DNA of 9,804 bases from Sediminibacterium sp. (GCA_023263235.1 JALQXE010000102.1:1-9804); one strand, 5' to 3'; positions 1 to 7,261 are shown, numbered from the stretch's first letter. Program-made: numbers and translations. The notes: generated by a model not told the origin, from the letters alone.

Positions 1-348
1 ATTGGTTGGGCTACTGCTCAGGATGAAGCAACCAATACCGAACAATACAATGCTTGGCAAACTATTCAACGTAGTCATGCAGTTGCCAATGGGGTACCCG
101 TAATAAGTGTAAATCGTGTTGGTTTAGAACAAGATGGTTTAATGAAATTTTGGGGTGGAAGTTTTGTAAGCAATCCTTTTGGAACGTTATTATACAAAGC
201 CTCACATGATAAAGAGGAGGTAGCCGTTGTTGATATTGATACGGATAAGTCTGACAGTTATAGAACACATTGGCCATTTTTACGTGATAGAAGAATTGAT
301 TCTTATACCCCCATTACTAAAAGATATATAGACGAAGAAAATGCTTAA
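1..348 (+). CDS. aguB: N-carbamoylputrescine amidase, C-terminal part (5' end off the window)
   Basis: The last 115 residues of a nitrilase-superfamily enzyme that hydrolyses N-carbamoylputrescine to putrescine, CO2 and ammonia in the cytoplasm, the final step of the agmatine route to polyamines. What is seen: the open frame enters from the left edge at an IGWATAQDE segment, which in this family lies a couple of dozen residues after the catalytic Cys, so the Cys, Lys and Glu of the active site are outside the window. Family-typical blocks follow: WQTIQRSHAVANGVPVISVN (fragment residues 19-38), FWGGSFVSNPFG (50-61) and WPFLRDRRIDSYTPITKRY near the end. A family member is about 290 residues, so roughly 60% is missing. 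Its stop overlaps the start of aguA (ATGCTTAA, positions 341-348), suggesting coupled translation. The adjacent aguA supports the substrate assignment over other nitrilases. Confidence 0.93.
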   Translation: MGWATAQDEATNTEQYNAWQTIQRSHAVANGVPVISVNRVGLEQDGLMKFWGGSFVSNPFGTLLYKASHDKEEVAVVDIDTDKSDSYRTHWPFLRDRRIDSYTPITKRYIDEENA

Positions 349-1399
349 TAATTCACCTACGCCTAAATCATTAGGTTATTATTTTCCAGCAGAATTTGCA
401 AAACATGATGCTATGTGGTTGAGTTGGCCACATAAAGAAGAAAGTTGGCCTGGGAAAATTGCAACTATTTATCCATCTTATTGTGAATTTATAAAAGTAG
501 TATCTGTTACTGAAAGAGTTTGTATTAATGTACTTAATGATAAAATGCGTCAATCTGCTGCTAAAATGTTGGAATTGGCTGGTGTTGATTTATCTAGGGT
601 TCAATTTTATATTCATCCAACAAATGATGCTTGGTGTAGAGATCATGGACCTAGTTTTTTAATTCGCAATAATAAAGAACAACCAAAAGCAATTGTAGAT
701 TGGAATATTAATGCATGGGGTGGAAAGTATCCTCCATACGATTTGGACGATGAAATACCTACACATATTGCAAAGGCAATGAATTTGCCTGTATTTTATC
801 CAAATATTATTATGGAAGGCGGATCGGTTGATTTTAACGGCGCTGGAACCGTGCTTACTTCAAAGTGTTGTCTCTTAAATTCAAATAGAAATCCACACTT
901 AAGTCAGGATCAGATAGAAAGATATTTATGTAATTATTATGGAGTTGAACAAGTTTTATGGGTTTCAGAAGGGATTGTTGGTGATGATACCGATGGTCAT
1001 ATTGATGATACTGTTCGATTTGTAAATGAGGATACCGTTATTACGGTTTTAGAATCCAATGTATTGTCAGAAAATTATGATTTGCTTCAAAAAAATTTAA
1101 GTGAATTAAAAGCCATGAGATTGGCTAATGGTAAACAATTAAATATTGTCGAACTTCCAATGCCAGCGGATGTAATATATGAAGGCCAAATGCTTCCCGC
1201 TTCTTATGCTAATTTTTATATAAGTAATGGTCATATAATAGTTCCCACATACAGATGTGCACAAGACGATAAAGCCATGCAAATTATACAAAGCTGTTTT
1301 CCTTCCAGAGAAGTGGTAGGGATAGACTCTACAGATATTATATGGGGCTTAGGTAGTTTTCACTGTTTAAGTCAGCAAGAACCAAGTACGGATTTTTAA
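341..1399 (+). CDS. aguA: Agmatine deiminase (agmatine iminohydrolase)
   Basis: A 352-residue enzyme of the peptidyl-arginine-deiminase fold (PAD_porph family) that converts agmatine to N-carbamoylputrescine and ammonia, feeding AguB in the preceding gene. Visible motifs: WCRDHGPSF (98-106) with substrate-binding Asp101, MEGGSVDFNGAGT (158-170) with Glu159, DDTDGHIDD (215-223) with the active-site His220, and GLGSFHCLSQQEP (336-348) with the nucleophile Cys342. All catalytic positions expected for the family are present and the length is normal. The usual motif around the Cys is closer to GGNIHCITQQ; the GLGSFHCLSQQ form here is a variant but keeps the His-Cys pair. The ATG at 341 lies inside the end of aguB and no other start fits as well. 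Free-standing PAD enzymes that act on peptides are an alternative, but the length and the aguB neighbour argue strongly for agmatine. Confidence 0.95.
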   Translation: MLNNSPTPKSLGYYFPAEFAKHDAMWLSWPHKEESWPGKIATIYPSYCEFIKVVSVTERVCINVLNDKMRQSAAKMLELAGVDLSRVQFYIHPTNDAWCRDHGPSFLIRNNKEQPKAIVDWNINAWGGKYPPYDLDDEIPTHIAKAMNLPVFYPNIIMEGGSVDFNGAGTVLTSKCCLLNSNRNPHLSQDQIERYLCNYYGVEQVLWVSEGIVGDDTDGHIDDTVRFVNEDTVITVLESNVLSENYDLLQKNLSELKAMRLANGKQLNIVELPMPADVIYEGQMLPASYANFYISNGHIIVPTYRCAQDDKAMQIIQSCFPSREVVGIDSTDIIWGLGSFHCLSQQEPSTDF

Positions 1400-1406
1400 C
1401 TTTTGA

Positions 1407-2252
1407 ATGCAATTCATGATAAATATAAATTCAAAACATATCATTATTCTAGTTTTATTGATAACTGTGTTTTCCTGTACTACTTTTCAATACCAATCTA
1501 CTAATAAACAATATAAGCAACAAGCAAAAGCATTGGTAAAACAAATTACAGCAACCCCATATCCAATAATAGATTCCTTAAAGACTATTCCTACTTCAGA
1601 ATGGGTGGGTACTACAAATTTTGATTTACGCAAACCTAATTTTGTAATTATTCATCATACTGCGCAAAACTCTTGTGAACAAACTTTGAAAACATTTACT
1701 TTGGAGCGTACAAAAGTGAGTGCACATTATGTAATTTGTAAGGATGGGACTGTACATCATATGCTGAATGATTATATGCGAGCTTGGCATGGTGGAGTTG
1801 CAAAATGGGGAAATAATACCGATATAAACTCAAGTTCAATAGGTATAGAAATTGACAATAATGGGTTCGAGCCTTTTGAGCCCAAACAAATTGAAAGTTT
1901 GTTAACCTTACTAGGTGTATTAAAACAGAAATATAAAATACCAGAAGCAAATTTTATTGGACATGGAGATATTGCACCAACTAGAAAAGTAGATCCCAAT
2001 ATTAATTTCCCCTGGTCATTATTAGCTCAAAAAGGATATGGTATTTGGTTTGAACCTAAATCGAATATAGTATTACAAAACAATTTATCAATTCCATATG
2101 CCCTGGCTATTGTAGGCTATGATATTAAAGATACGAGTGCTGCTATATTAGCTTTTAAACGTCATTTTAGACAAGATAGTGCCAAGCATTTTACTGCATC
2201 TGACAAATCGGTACTTGCTCAAATTATTCAATATAAATTAGGGACACCTTAA
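1407..2252 (+). CDS. AmiD-like lipoprotein N-acetylmuramoyl-L-alanine amidase
   Basis: A 281-residue, probably lipid-anchored, zinc amidase of the Amidase_2 (AmpD/AmiD) family, which cuts between N-acetylmuramic acid and L-alanine in peptidoglycan or muropeptides. The N-terminus has a hydrophobic stretch (about 11-22) and a lipobox ending VFSC, giving Cys24 as the lipidated residue. The catalytic domain spans roughly 70-205: FVIIHHTAQ with zinc ligand His83, IGIEID with Glu149, and GHGDIAPTRKVDP with His186 and Asp196 as ligands and Lys194 between them. FPW (201-203) closes the domain. Residues about 230-278 (YALAIVGYDIKDTSAAILAF) resemble the small peptidoglycan-binding helical domain found in E. 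coli AmiD. The start lies only 7 bases after aguA, so it is probably co-transcribed. A second in-frame ATG at 1416 is an equally possible start and leaves the lipobox intact. Export to the periplasm or outer-membrane inner face is inferred from the lipobox. Confidence 0.9.
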   Translation: MQFMININSKHIIILVLLITVFSCTTFQYQSTNKQYKQQAKALVKQITATPYPIIDSLKTIPTSEWVGTTNFDLRKPNFVIIHHTAQNSCEQTLKTFTLERTKVSAHYVICKDGTVHHMLNDYMRAWHGGVAKWGNNTDINSSSIGIEIDNNGFEPFEPKQIESLLTLLGVLKQKYKIPEANFIGHGDIAPTRKVDPNINFPWSLLAQKGYGIWFEPKSNIVLQNNLSIPYALAIVGYDIKDTSAAILAFKRHFRQDSAKHFTASDKSVLAQIIQYKLGTP

Positions 2253-2278
2253 GTTAAAAATAAAAAAAAGGTTTAAAA

Positions 2279-2310
2279 TTTGATAACTAACAAATGTTAG
2301 CGTAAATTTG
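2279..2310 (+). promoter_or_regulatory. Bacteroidota-type promoter of the acyl-CoA dehydrogenase gene
   Basis: TTTG at 2279-2282 and TAAATTTG at 2303-2310 are separated by exactly 20 bases and match the known -33 (TTTG) and -7 (TAnnTTTG) boxes of the Bacteroidota housekeeping sigma factor. The -7 box ends 16 bases before the ATG at 2327, so the leader would be about 10-12 bases and has no Shine-Dalgarno sequence. This is the best-matching promoter in the window. Confidence 0.72.
2287..2300. promoter_or_regulatory. Inverted repeat between the promoter boxes, possible operator
   Basis: CTAACA (2287-2292) and TGTTAG (2295-2300) are perfect reverse complements separated by AA. The dyad lies entirely in the spacer between the -33 and -7 boxes of the acyl-CoA dehydrogenase promoter, where a bound repressor would block RNA polymerase. 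Its size suits a TetR-like or similar dimeric regulator, but no regulator gene is in the window, so the role is inferred from position and symmetry alone. Confidence 0.4.
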
Positions 2311-2326
2311 CACAAACCAATTTTTT

Positions 2327-3481
2327 ATGGATTTTAAGCTAACCGAAGAGCAGTTAATGATTCAACAAGCTGCACGTGAATTTGCACAACAACAATGTTT
2401 ACCAGGTGTTATTGAAAGGGATGAAAAACAGTTAGTACCTAAGGAACAATTATTACAATTGGCCAATTTGGGTTTTATGGGTATGATGACCAGTCCCAAT
2501 TATGGTGGTGCAGGTATGGATTCCATAAGTTATGTTTTAGCAATGGAAGAAATTAGTAAAGTGGATAGTAGTGTGAGTGTTGCTATGAGTGTTAACAACA
2601 GCTTGGTTTGTTGGGGGTTAGAACATTTTGGCACGGAAGTACAAAAACAAAAATACCTTACACCCTTAGCACAAGGCATAAAAGATGGTGAATTATACAT
2701 TGGTGCTTTTTTATTAAGTGAGCCTGAAGCAGGCAGTGATGCTACGCATCAACATACAAGTGCTGTAAAACAAGGGGACGATTATATTATTAATGGTGTA
2801 AAAAACTGGATCACCAATGGCTCAACAGCAAGTGTATATCTGGTTATAGCACAAACCGATTATTCAAAAGGGCATAAAGGAATTAATGCTTTTATAGTAG
2901 ATAAAAATACACCAGGTGTTTCGGTGGGGGCAAAAGAAAATAAAATGGGTATAAGAGGAAGTGATACGCACGCCATTTCATTTACTGATGTAAAAGTTTC
3001 TGCAGCCAATAGAATAGGTGAAGAAGGTTTTGGATTTAATTTTGCAATGAAAACCTTGAATGGAGGTCGTATTGGTATTGCTGCTCAAGCATTGGGCATA
3101 GCAAGTGGAGCTTATGAATTAGCTTTGGCTTATAGTAAGGAAAGAAAAACATTTGGCAAGCCTATTCATGAACATCAAGCCATTCAATTTAAGTTAGCAG
3201 ATATGGCTACAAAAATTGAAACTGCTAGACTATTATGTTTTAAAGCCGCCTGGGAAAAAGACAATCATTTGGATTATACCACAACTGCAGCAATGGCAAA
3301 ATTATATGCTAGTGATATTGCAATGTGGGTAACTACCGAAGCTGTTCAGGTTCATGGTGGATATGGTTTTGTAAAAGAATATCATGTTGAACGATTAATG
3401 AGAGATGCGAAAATTACTCAAATTTACGAGGGTACAAGTGAGATACAGAAAATGGTGATTGGTAGGAGTATTACCAGATAA
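2327..3481 (+). CDS. Acyl-CoA dehydrogenase (short-chain/butyryl-type)
   Basis: A 384-residue flavoprotein that oxidises acyl-CoA to trans-2-enoyl-CoA with FAD, passing electrons to electron-transfer flavoprotein. It works in the cytoplasm in fatty-acid or branched-chain amino-acid breakdown. The three family domains are complete: N-terminal helical (about 1-120), middle beta (about 125-235) and C-terminal helical (about 240-384). Motifs seen: GAFLLSEPEAGSDA (127-140) and WITNGS (161-166) at the flavin and substrate site, RKTFGKPI (273-280), QVHGGYGF (341-348) and RDAKITQIYEGTSEIQ (359-374). Glu368 in YEGT sits at the catalytic-base position of short- and medium-chain enzymes, in contrast to isovaleryl- and long-chain enzymes, whose base lies on another helix. 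Chain length cannot be fixed from sequence alone. The gene has its own promoter and is followed by hairpins, so it is probably monocistronic or weakly linked to yggS. Confidence 0.94.
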   Translation: MDFKLTEEQLMIQQAAREFAQQQCLPGVIERDEKQLVPKEQLLQLANLGFMGMMTSPNYGGAGMDSISYVLAMEEISKVDSSVSVAMSVNNSLVCWGLEHFGTEVQKQKYLTPLAQGIKDGELYIGAFLLSEPEAGSDATHQHTSAVKQGDDYIINGVKNWITNGSTASVYLVIAQTDYSKGHKGINAFIVDKNTPGVSVGAKENKMGIRGSDTHAISFTDVKVSAANRIGEEGFGFNFAMKTLNGGRIGIAAQALGIASGAYELALAYSKERKTFGKPIHEHQAIQFKLADMATKIETARLLCFKAAWEKDNHLDYTTTAAMAKLYASDIAMWVTTEAVQVHGGYGFVKEYHVERLMRDAKITQIYEGTSEIQKMVIGRSITR

Positions 3482-3482
3482 T

Positions 3483-3514
3483 TTTTATACAAGCATTATT
3501 TATGCTTAATTTTG
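3483..3514 (+). promoter_or_regulatory. Candidate promoter for yggS
   Basis: TAATTTTG at 3507-3514 matches the Bacteroidota -7 consensus exactly. At a 20-base spacing there is TTTT (3483-3486) where TTTG would be expected, so the -33 box is imperfect. Transcription would begin near 3518-3521, inside or at the edge of the 12-bp inverted repeat, giving an mRNA with a hairpin at its 5' end. The overlap with the hairpin and the weak -33 box limit confidence. Confidence 0.35.
3491..3507 (+). other. Small hairpin after the acyl-CoA dehydrogenase gene
   Basis: AAGCAT (3491-3496) and ATGCTT (3502-3507) can pair around a 5-base loop (TATTT), 9 bases after the stop codon, followed by AATTTT. The stem is only 6 pairs, so it is too weak to be a confident terminator. 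A further AAGCAT copy at 3554-3559 could compete for the same ATGCTT. Confidence 0.35.
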
Positions 3515-3515
3515 T

Positions 3516-3542
3516 GAGGAGTTATTTTATAAATAACTCCTC
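3516..3542 (+). terminator. Hairpin, probable weak terminator of the acyl-CoA dehydrogenase gene
   Basis: GAGGAGTTATTT (3516-3527) and AAATAACTCCTC (3531-3542) form a perfect 12-bp stem with a TAT loop, 34 bases after the stop codon. The T-run is poor: the first cluster (TTTT) begins 5 bases after the stem. It could therefore be a leaky terminator, or a 5' leader hairpin of yggS if the promoter box just before it is used. Confidence 0.5.
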
Positions 3543-3563
3543 CTATCTTTTATAAGCATCAAA

Positions 3564-4238
3564 ATGTCAGTAAATACCCAACTATATCAAACTATTCAAG
3601 GTGAACTTTTGCATAATAACGTTCAACTTATTGCAGTAAGTAAAACCAAACCTAATGAAGATTTACAAGCTTTGTATGATTTAGGTCATCGCGCATTTGG
3701 TGAAAACTATGTTCAAGAACTTGTAGATAAAGAGGCTGCTTTGCCCAAGGATATTCAGTGGCATTTTATTGGGCATTTACAATCCAATAAAGTAAAATAT
3801 ATAGCGCCCTTTGTATACTTAATTCATGGTGTTGATTCAGAAAAGTTATTACAAGAAATTAACAAACAGGCACTAAAAAATAATAGGGTAATAGACTGTT
3901 TGTTACAAATTCATATCGCAACGGAAGAAACTAAGTTTGGATTTGATGGGCCGGATTTACATGAACTTATTGTAAGTGGTCGATTAGCTAATTATAGTAA
4001 TATTCGTATTAAGGGACTTATGGGCATGGCAAGTTTTACTGAGGACCCAACTTTATTAGATAATGAGTTTAGTATGCTCAAATCTTATTTTGATAAAGCA
4101 GCTCCATCATTTCCAATTGGACAATTTAGTATACTTAGCATGGGGATGAGTGCTGATTATAAATTAGCTATCGCTAAGGGCAGCAATATGGTCCGAATAG
4201 GAAGTTTATTATTCGGCGCTAGGAATTATGCTAAATAA
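3564..4238 (+). CDS. yggS: Pyridoxal phosphate homeostasis protein (YggS/PLPBP family)
   Basis: A 224-residue single-domain alanine-racemase-fold protein that binds pyridoxal 5'-phosphate without known enzymatic activity and keeps free PLP and amino-acid and keto-acid pools in balance. Seen: LIAVSKTKP (22-30) with Lys27 as the Schiff-base lysine, FGENYVQE (45-52), WHFIGHLQSNK (66-76), the barrel strand GLMGMAS (151-157), and the phosphate-binding end LSMGMSADYKLAIAKGSNMVRIGSLLFG (191-218), which includes Ser192, Ser196, Arg211 and Gly213. Length is normal and there is no second domain, which rules out a true alanine racemase. The ATG at 3564 matches the usual family N-terminus. It lies alone between a hairpin spacer and a terminator, and the next gene runs towards it. 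Confidence 0.95.
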   Translation: MSVNTQLYQTIQGELLHNNVQLIAVSKTKPNEDLQALYDLGHRAFGENYVQELVDKEAALPKDIQWHFIGHLQSNKVKYIAPFVYLIHGVDSEKLLQEINKQALKNNRVIDCLLQIHIATEETKFGFDGPDLHELIVSGRLANYSNIRIKGLMGMASFTEDPTLLDNEFSMLKSYFDKAAPSFPIGQFSILSMGMSADYKLAIAKGSNMVRIGSLLFGARNYAK

Positions 4239-4269
4239 AAAAAAGGAGTCCATTTGGACCCCTTTTTTT
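4238..4269. terminator. Bidirectional terminator between yggS and the M20 peptidase gene
   Basis: An A-tract plus GGAGTCC (4238-4251), an ATTT loop (4252-4255) and GGACCCC plus seven T (4256-4269) form a stem with a single A/C mismatch (4247 with 4260). Read on the + strand it ends in a T-run just after yggS. On the minus strand the A-tract supplies the T-run for the convergent gene, whose stop is at 4276-4274. It therefore serves both genes. Confidence 0.88.
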
Positions 4270-4273
4270 ATAG

Positions 4274-5572
4274 TTATTTTGTTTTTGGAATTGCATTGTC
4301 AAATACCAATTGAGTAAATGCTTTAACACCAACTATAAATCCGGATTCGTCTAAATAAAAATCAGGTGTATGGTGTGGGCCTGCATTTTTGGGATCCGTA
4401 CCTTTTGGCAATGCGCCTAAATTAAAGAAAAAACTAGGCGCTTTTGCAGCATAAAATGAAAAATCCTCTGCGCCAGTAACCCAAGTTGATTCTGATACAT
4501 TATCTACGCCAGCAGCTTTTACTAAAGATGGCAATGTTTTTTTTACTAAACTTGGATCGTTATAGGTAACTAAGGTTTTTGTTTCAATTTTCACATCCGC
4601 TGTTGCACCTGAACTCGCTGCAATTGTTTGAACTGTTTTTTTAATTCTTTCATGAACTTCCTCTTGCATTTTACTGTCCAAGGTTCTTATGGTACCAGTC
4701 ATCTCGGCATATTCAGGAATGATGTTTGAACGTACACCAGCATTAATAGTGGCTACTGTAATTACTAATGGTGCTGTAGTTAAGTCCATTTGTCTACTAA
4801 CGATATGTTGAAGTCCTTCAATGATTTGTGCAGAAGCAGCAACAGGATCCACGCCACCCCATGGTTGAGAACCATGACTACCTTTACCATTTACTTTAAT
4901 AGTAAACCAGTCTGAGGATGCCATAAACGCACCTGATTTATACTTTAAAGTACCTACTGGGGTTTGTGATGAAATATGAATACCATATACGGCTTCAACC
5001 TTTGGATTGTCTAAAGCGCCTTCTTTTATCATTAAAGGTGCACCACCTTCTTCAGTTCCTGGTGTTCCTTCTTCTGCAGGTTGGAATAAAAATACTACGG
5101 TTCCAGGAACGTCTTTTTGTAAAGAACTTAATACTTTAGCAGTTGCCATTAACATTGCAGTATGTGAATCATGACCACAGGCATGACTTACATTAACTTT
5201 TTGTCCATTAAAATCGGTAGTCACTTTTGAAGCAAAAGGAACTGGGGTTCTTTCTAAAACGGGTAGGGCATCTATGTCTGCTCTTAACGCAACAACCGGA
5301 CCTGGTTTACCACCTTTTAGAACAGCCACAACACCTGTTTTTGCAACTGGGTACCTAACTTCTACATTTGGTAATGTTTTTAAAAACTCGGCAATATATT
5401 TACCAGTATTAAATTCCCTATTGGAAAGTTCAGGATTTTCATGAAAATGTCTTCTCCAATTAATCAATTGTGGTTCTACTTCTTTTATTAAGGAAGCATA
5501 ATTTTTGGGAAGTTCTTGTGCTATTGAGCATAATGAACTTGTTATAAAAAAAGCTAATAATAATTTACGCAT
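4274..5572 (-). CDS. Exported M20D-family metallopeptidase/amidohydrolase
   Basis: A 432-residue zinc hydrolase of peptidase family M20D (N-acyl amino-acid or peptide amidohydrolase, HipO/IAA-amino-acid hydrolase type). Residues 1-18 form a signal peptide with a likely signal peptidase I cut after SIA, before QELP, so it is predicted to be periplasmic; Cys15 does not sit in a proper lipobox. Metal-centre motifs: SHACGHD (129-135) with Cys132 and His134, QPAEEG (164-169) with the Glu167/Glu168 pair, YGIHI (196-200) with His199, and GPHHTPDF (398-405) with His400/401. A dimerisation (lid) domain occupies about 215-330. Between AEEG and GGAPLMIKEGAL there are a few extra residues (TPGTE) compared with the common AEEG-GGA form. 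The substrate is not readable from the sequence. It follows the mutase gene by 64 bases on the same strand, with no clear terminator or promoter between, so co-transcription is possible. Confidence 0.92.
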   Translation of the reverse strand: MRKLLLAFFITSSLCSIAQELPKNYASLIKEVEPQLINWRRHFHENPELSNREFNTGKYIAEFLKTLPNVEVRYPVAKTGVVAVLKGGKPGPVVALRADIDALPVLERTPVPFASKVTTDFNGQKVNVSHACGHDSHTAMLMATAKVLSSLQKDVPGTVVFLFQPAEEGTPGTEEGGAPLMIKEGALDNPKVEAVYGIHISSQTPVGTLKYKSGAFMASSDWFTIKVNGKGSHGSQPWGGVDPVAASAQIIEGLQHIVSRQMDLTTAPLVITVATINAGVRSNIIPEYAEMTGTIRTLDSKMQEEVHERIKKTVQTIAASSGATADVKIETKTLVTYNDPSLVKKTLPSLVKAAGVDNVSESTWVTGAEDFSFYAAKAPSFFFNLGALPKGTDPKNAGPHHTPDFYLDESGFIVGVKAFTQLVFDNAIPKTK

Positions 5573-5636
5573 ATTGTATTTATTTTTTAATGTTTTAAGA
5601 ATTTATGGATATAAGTGAATTTTTTAATCATTAAGT

Positions 5637-7205
5637 TTAGGCTTGGTATTCTCCAAATACAGATCTTAAAGTATCTGAAATTTCACCAAGTGTACAATCA
5701 TTTTCAACTGCTTCTATAACAAAAGGCATTAAATTTTTATTTTCGATAGCCGCATTTTTTATGGCAGCTAAACAATTGTTTACCTGAGATTGATTCCTTT
5801 TTGATTTTAAAATTTTTAATTTCTCAATTTGCTCAGCTCTAATTTTCTCATCAATTTTTAAAATAGGGATGGCATTTTTATTTTCAGAAATAAAATCATT
5901 AACTCCAACTATAATTTTATGCTTGGACTCAATATTTTTTTGATAAGTATAGGCACTTTCTGCAATTTTGTTTTGCATAAATCCGTTTTCTATAGCTTGG
6001 ACGCTTCCACCCATATCATCTATTTGTTTTATCAACACCAATGCCTCTTGTTCAATTTGATGGGTTAGATTTTCAATAAAATAACTTCCTGCTAAAGGGT
6101 CGGCGGTATCAGTTACGCCACTTTCAAATGCAACAATTTGTTGGGTTCTTAAAGCAATACTTGCAGCCTCTTCGGTAGGTAACCCTAAAGCTTCGTCAAA
6201 CCCATTGGTGTGTAAACTTTGTGTGCCTCCCAATACGGCTGCCAAGGTTTGAATGGTAACTCTACTAATATTGTTAAGTGGTTGTTGTGCGGTTAACGTT
6301 GCACCACCGGTTTGTGTATGAAAACGCAGCATAAGGGCTTTCTCGTCTGTGGCACCTAATGCCTTCATGATATTTGCCCACATTTTTCTAGCGGCTCTAA
6401 ATTTTGCTATTTCTTCAAATAAATTATTATGTGCATTAAAGAAAAATGAAAGTCTTTTTCCAAAAATATTTATATTTAACCCTTTTTCTAAGGCTGCTTT
6501 TACATAGGCTTTCCCATTGCTTAAAGTGAATGCAATTTCTTGAACTGCTGTACTTCCAGCTTCTCGTATATGATAACCCGATATACTAATACTATTCCAT
6601 TTTGGTAAATGATCACCACACCACTCAAAAATATCAGTAATAATACGCATGGAATGTTTAGGCGGATATATGTAGGTGCCTCTTGCTGCGTATTCTTTTA
6701 AAATATCATTTTGAATCGTTCCCGCTAATTGTTTAATATCAATACCTCTTTTTTTGGCCAAAGCAACATAAAATGCCAATAAAATAAAACTTGTAGCATT
6801 TATGGTCATGGAAGTGCTAATCTTTTCTAAAGGAATATCTTTAAACAAAACTTCCATATCTTCTAAAGAACAAATGGAAACGCCTACTTTGCCAACTTCA
6901 CCTTCAGACAAACTGTGATCTGGGTCATAACCAATTTGAGTTGGTAAATCAAATGCTACACTTAAACCCATAACACCCTGAGACAATAAAAAATGATAGC
7001 GTTGATTACTTTCTTCAGCAGTTGAAAAGCCAGCATATTGTCGCATGGTCCAAAGTTTGCCACGATACATATCAGCTTGAACACCCCTTGTGTAAGGGTA
7101 GCTTCCTGGTTCTGCATTACCATCTAATGTATTGGGCAAATCGGCATTGGTGTAAACCTTTTTTATAGGAATGCCACTGTCTGTCTTTTTCACTTTTTCT
7201 TGCAT
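5637..7205 (-). CDS. Methylmalonyl-CoA mutase, large catalytic subunit without B12 domain
   Basis: A 522-residue TIM-barrel subunit of an adenosylcobalamin-dependent acyl-CoA mutase, interconverting (R)-methylmalonyl-CoA and succinyl-CoA. Family blocks: [20 protein letters not shown] (35-54), [13 protein letters not shown] (55-67), [15 protein letters not shown] (80-94), [20 protein letters not shown] (163-182), [15 protein letters not shown] (203-217), [15 protein letters not shown] (330-344). Aligned to Propionibacterium MutB, Tyr57, Arg175, Tyr211 and His212 match Tyr89, Arg207, Tyr243 and His244. Isobutyryl-CoA mutases carry Phe and Gln at the first two positions, so methylmalonyl-CoA is the favoured substrate. 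The chain ends after [10 protein letters not shown] with no DxHxxG cobalamin-binding domain, so a separate small B12 subunit must exist elsewhere. Likely role: propionyl-CoA or branched-chain acyl-CoA breakdown, or the reverse. No in-frame start lies close downstream of the ATG. Confidence 0.93.
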   Translation of the reverse strand: MQEKVKKTDSGIPIKKVYTNADLPNTLDGNAEPGSYPYTRGVQADMYRGKLWTMRQYAGFSTAEESNQRYHFLLSQGVMGLSVAFDLPTQIGYDPDHSLSEGEVGKVGVSICSLEDMEVLFKDIPLEKISTSMTINATSFILLAFYVALAKKRGIDIKQLAGTIQNDILKEYAARGTYIYPPKHSMRIITDIFEWCGDHLPKWNSISISGYHIREAGSTAVQEIAFTLSNGKAYVKAALEKGLNINIFGKRLSFFFNAHNNLFEEIAKFRAARKMWANIMKALGATDEKALMLRFHTQTGGATLTAQQPLNNISRVTIQTLAAVLGGTQSLHTNGFDEALGLPTEEAASIALRTQQIVAFESGVTDTADPLAGSYFIENLTHQIEQEALVLIKQIDDMGGSVQAIENGFMQNKIAESAYTYQKNIESKHKIIVGVNDFISENKNAIPILKIDEKIRAEQIEKLKILKSKRNQSQVNNCLAAIKNAAIENKNLMPFVIEAVENDCTLGEISDTLRSVFGEYQA

Positions 7206-7209
7206 GGTT

Positions 7210-7240
7210 CAAATTACGAAAAATTCACCTCTTTGGACAA
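7210..7240 (-). promoter_or_regulatory. Candidate promoter of the mutase gene
   Basis: On the minus strand TTG (7240-7238) is followed after 21 bases by TAATTTG (7216-7210), one base short of the TAnnTTTG consensus. It ends only 4 bases before the ATG, so transcription would start at or beside the start codon, giving a leaderless or nearly leaderless mRNA. No better box was seen in the 74-base gap. Confidence 0.35.
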
Positions 7241-7261
7241 TAGTTAATATTCCTATTTTCG
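7232..7261 (+). promoter_or_regulatory. Upstream candidate promoter of the iron-sulfur carrier gene
   Basis: TTTG (7232-7235), an 18-base spacer and TATTTTCG (7254-7261) resemble the -33 and -7 boxes, with one mismatch in the -7 box and a slightly short spacer. If used, the transcript would start near 7266 and could include the upstream ATG at 7280. It competes with the better -7 box at 7297. Confidence 0.3.

Noticed and set aside
62..277. Open frame on the minus strand opposite aguB
   Set aside because: It lies wholly within the strongly recognisable aguB coding region, its product has no family features, and it has no promoter.
1696..1999. Two overlapping minus-strand open frames opposite the amidase gene
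   Set aside because: They overlap each other and the conserved zinc-amidase domain; low-complexity products without motifs.
2253..2278. Terminator after the amidase gene
   Set aside because: The stretch is A-rich but contains no stem; the nearby dyad at 2287-2300 lacks a T-run and fits an operator better.
5573..5636. Promoter or terminator between the mutase and M20D genes
   Set aside because: The only -7-like string (TAAATTCT on the minus strand) has two mismatches and no -33 box, and the only dyad is a 5-bp arm with no loop, so neither could be supported.
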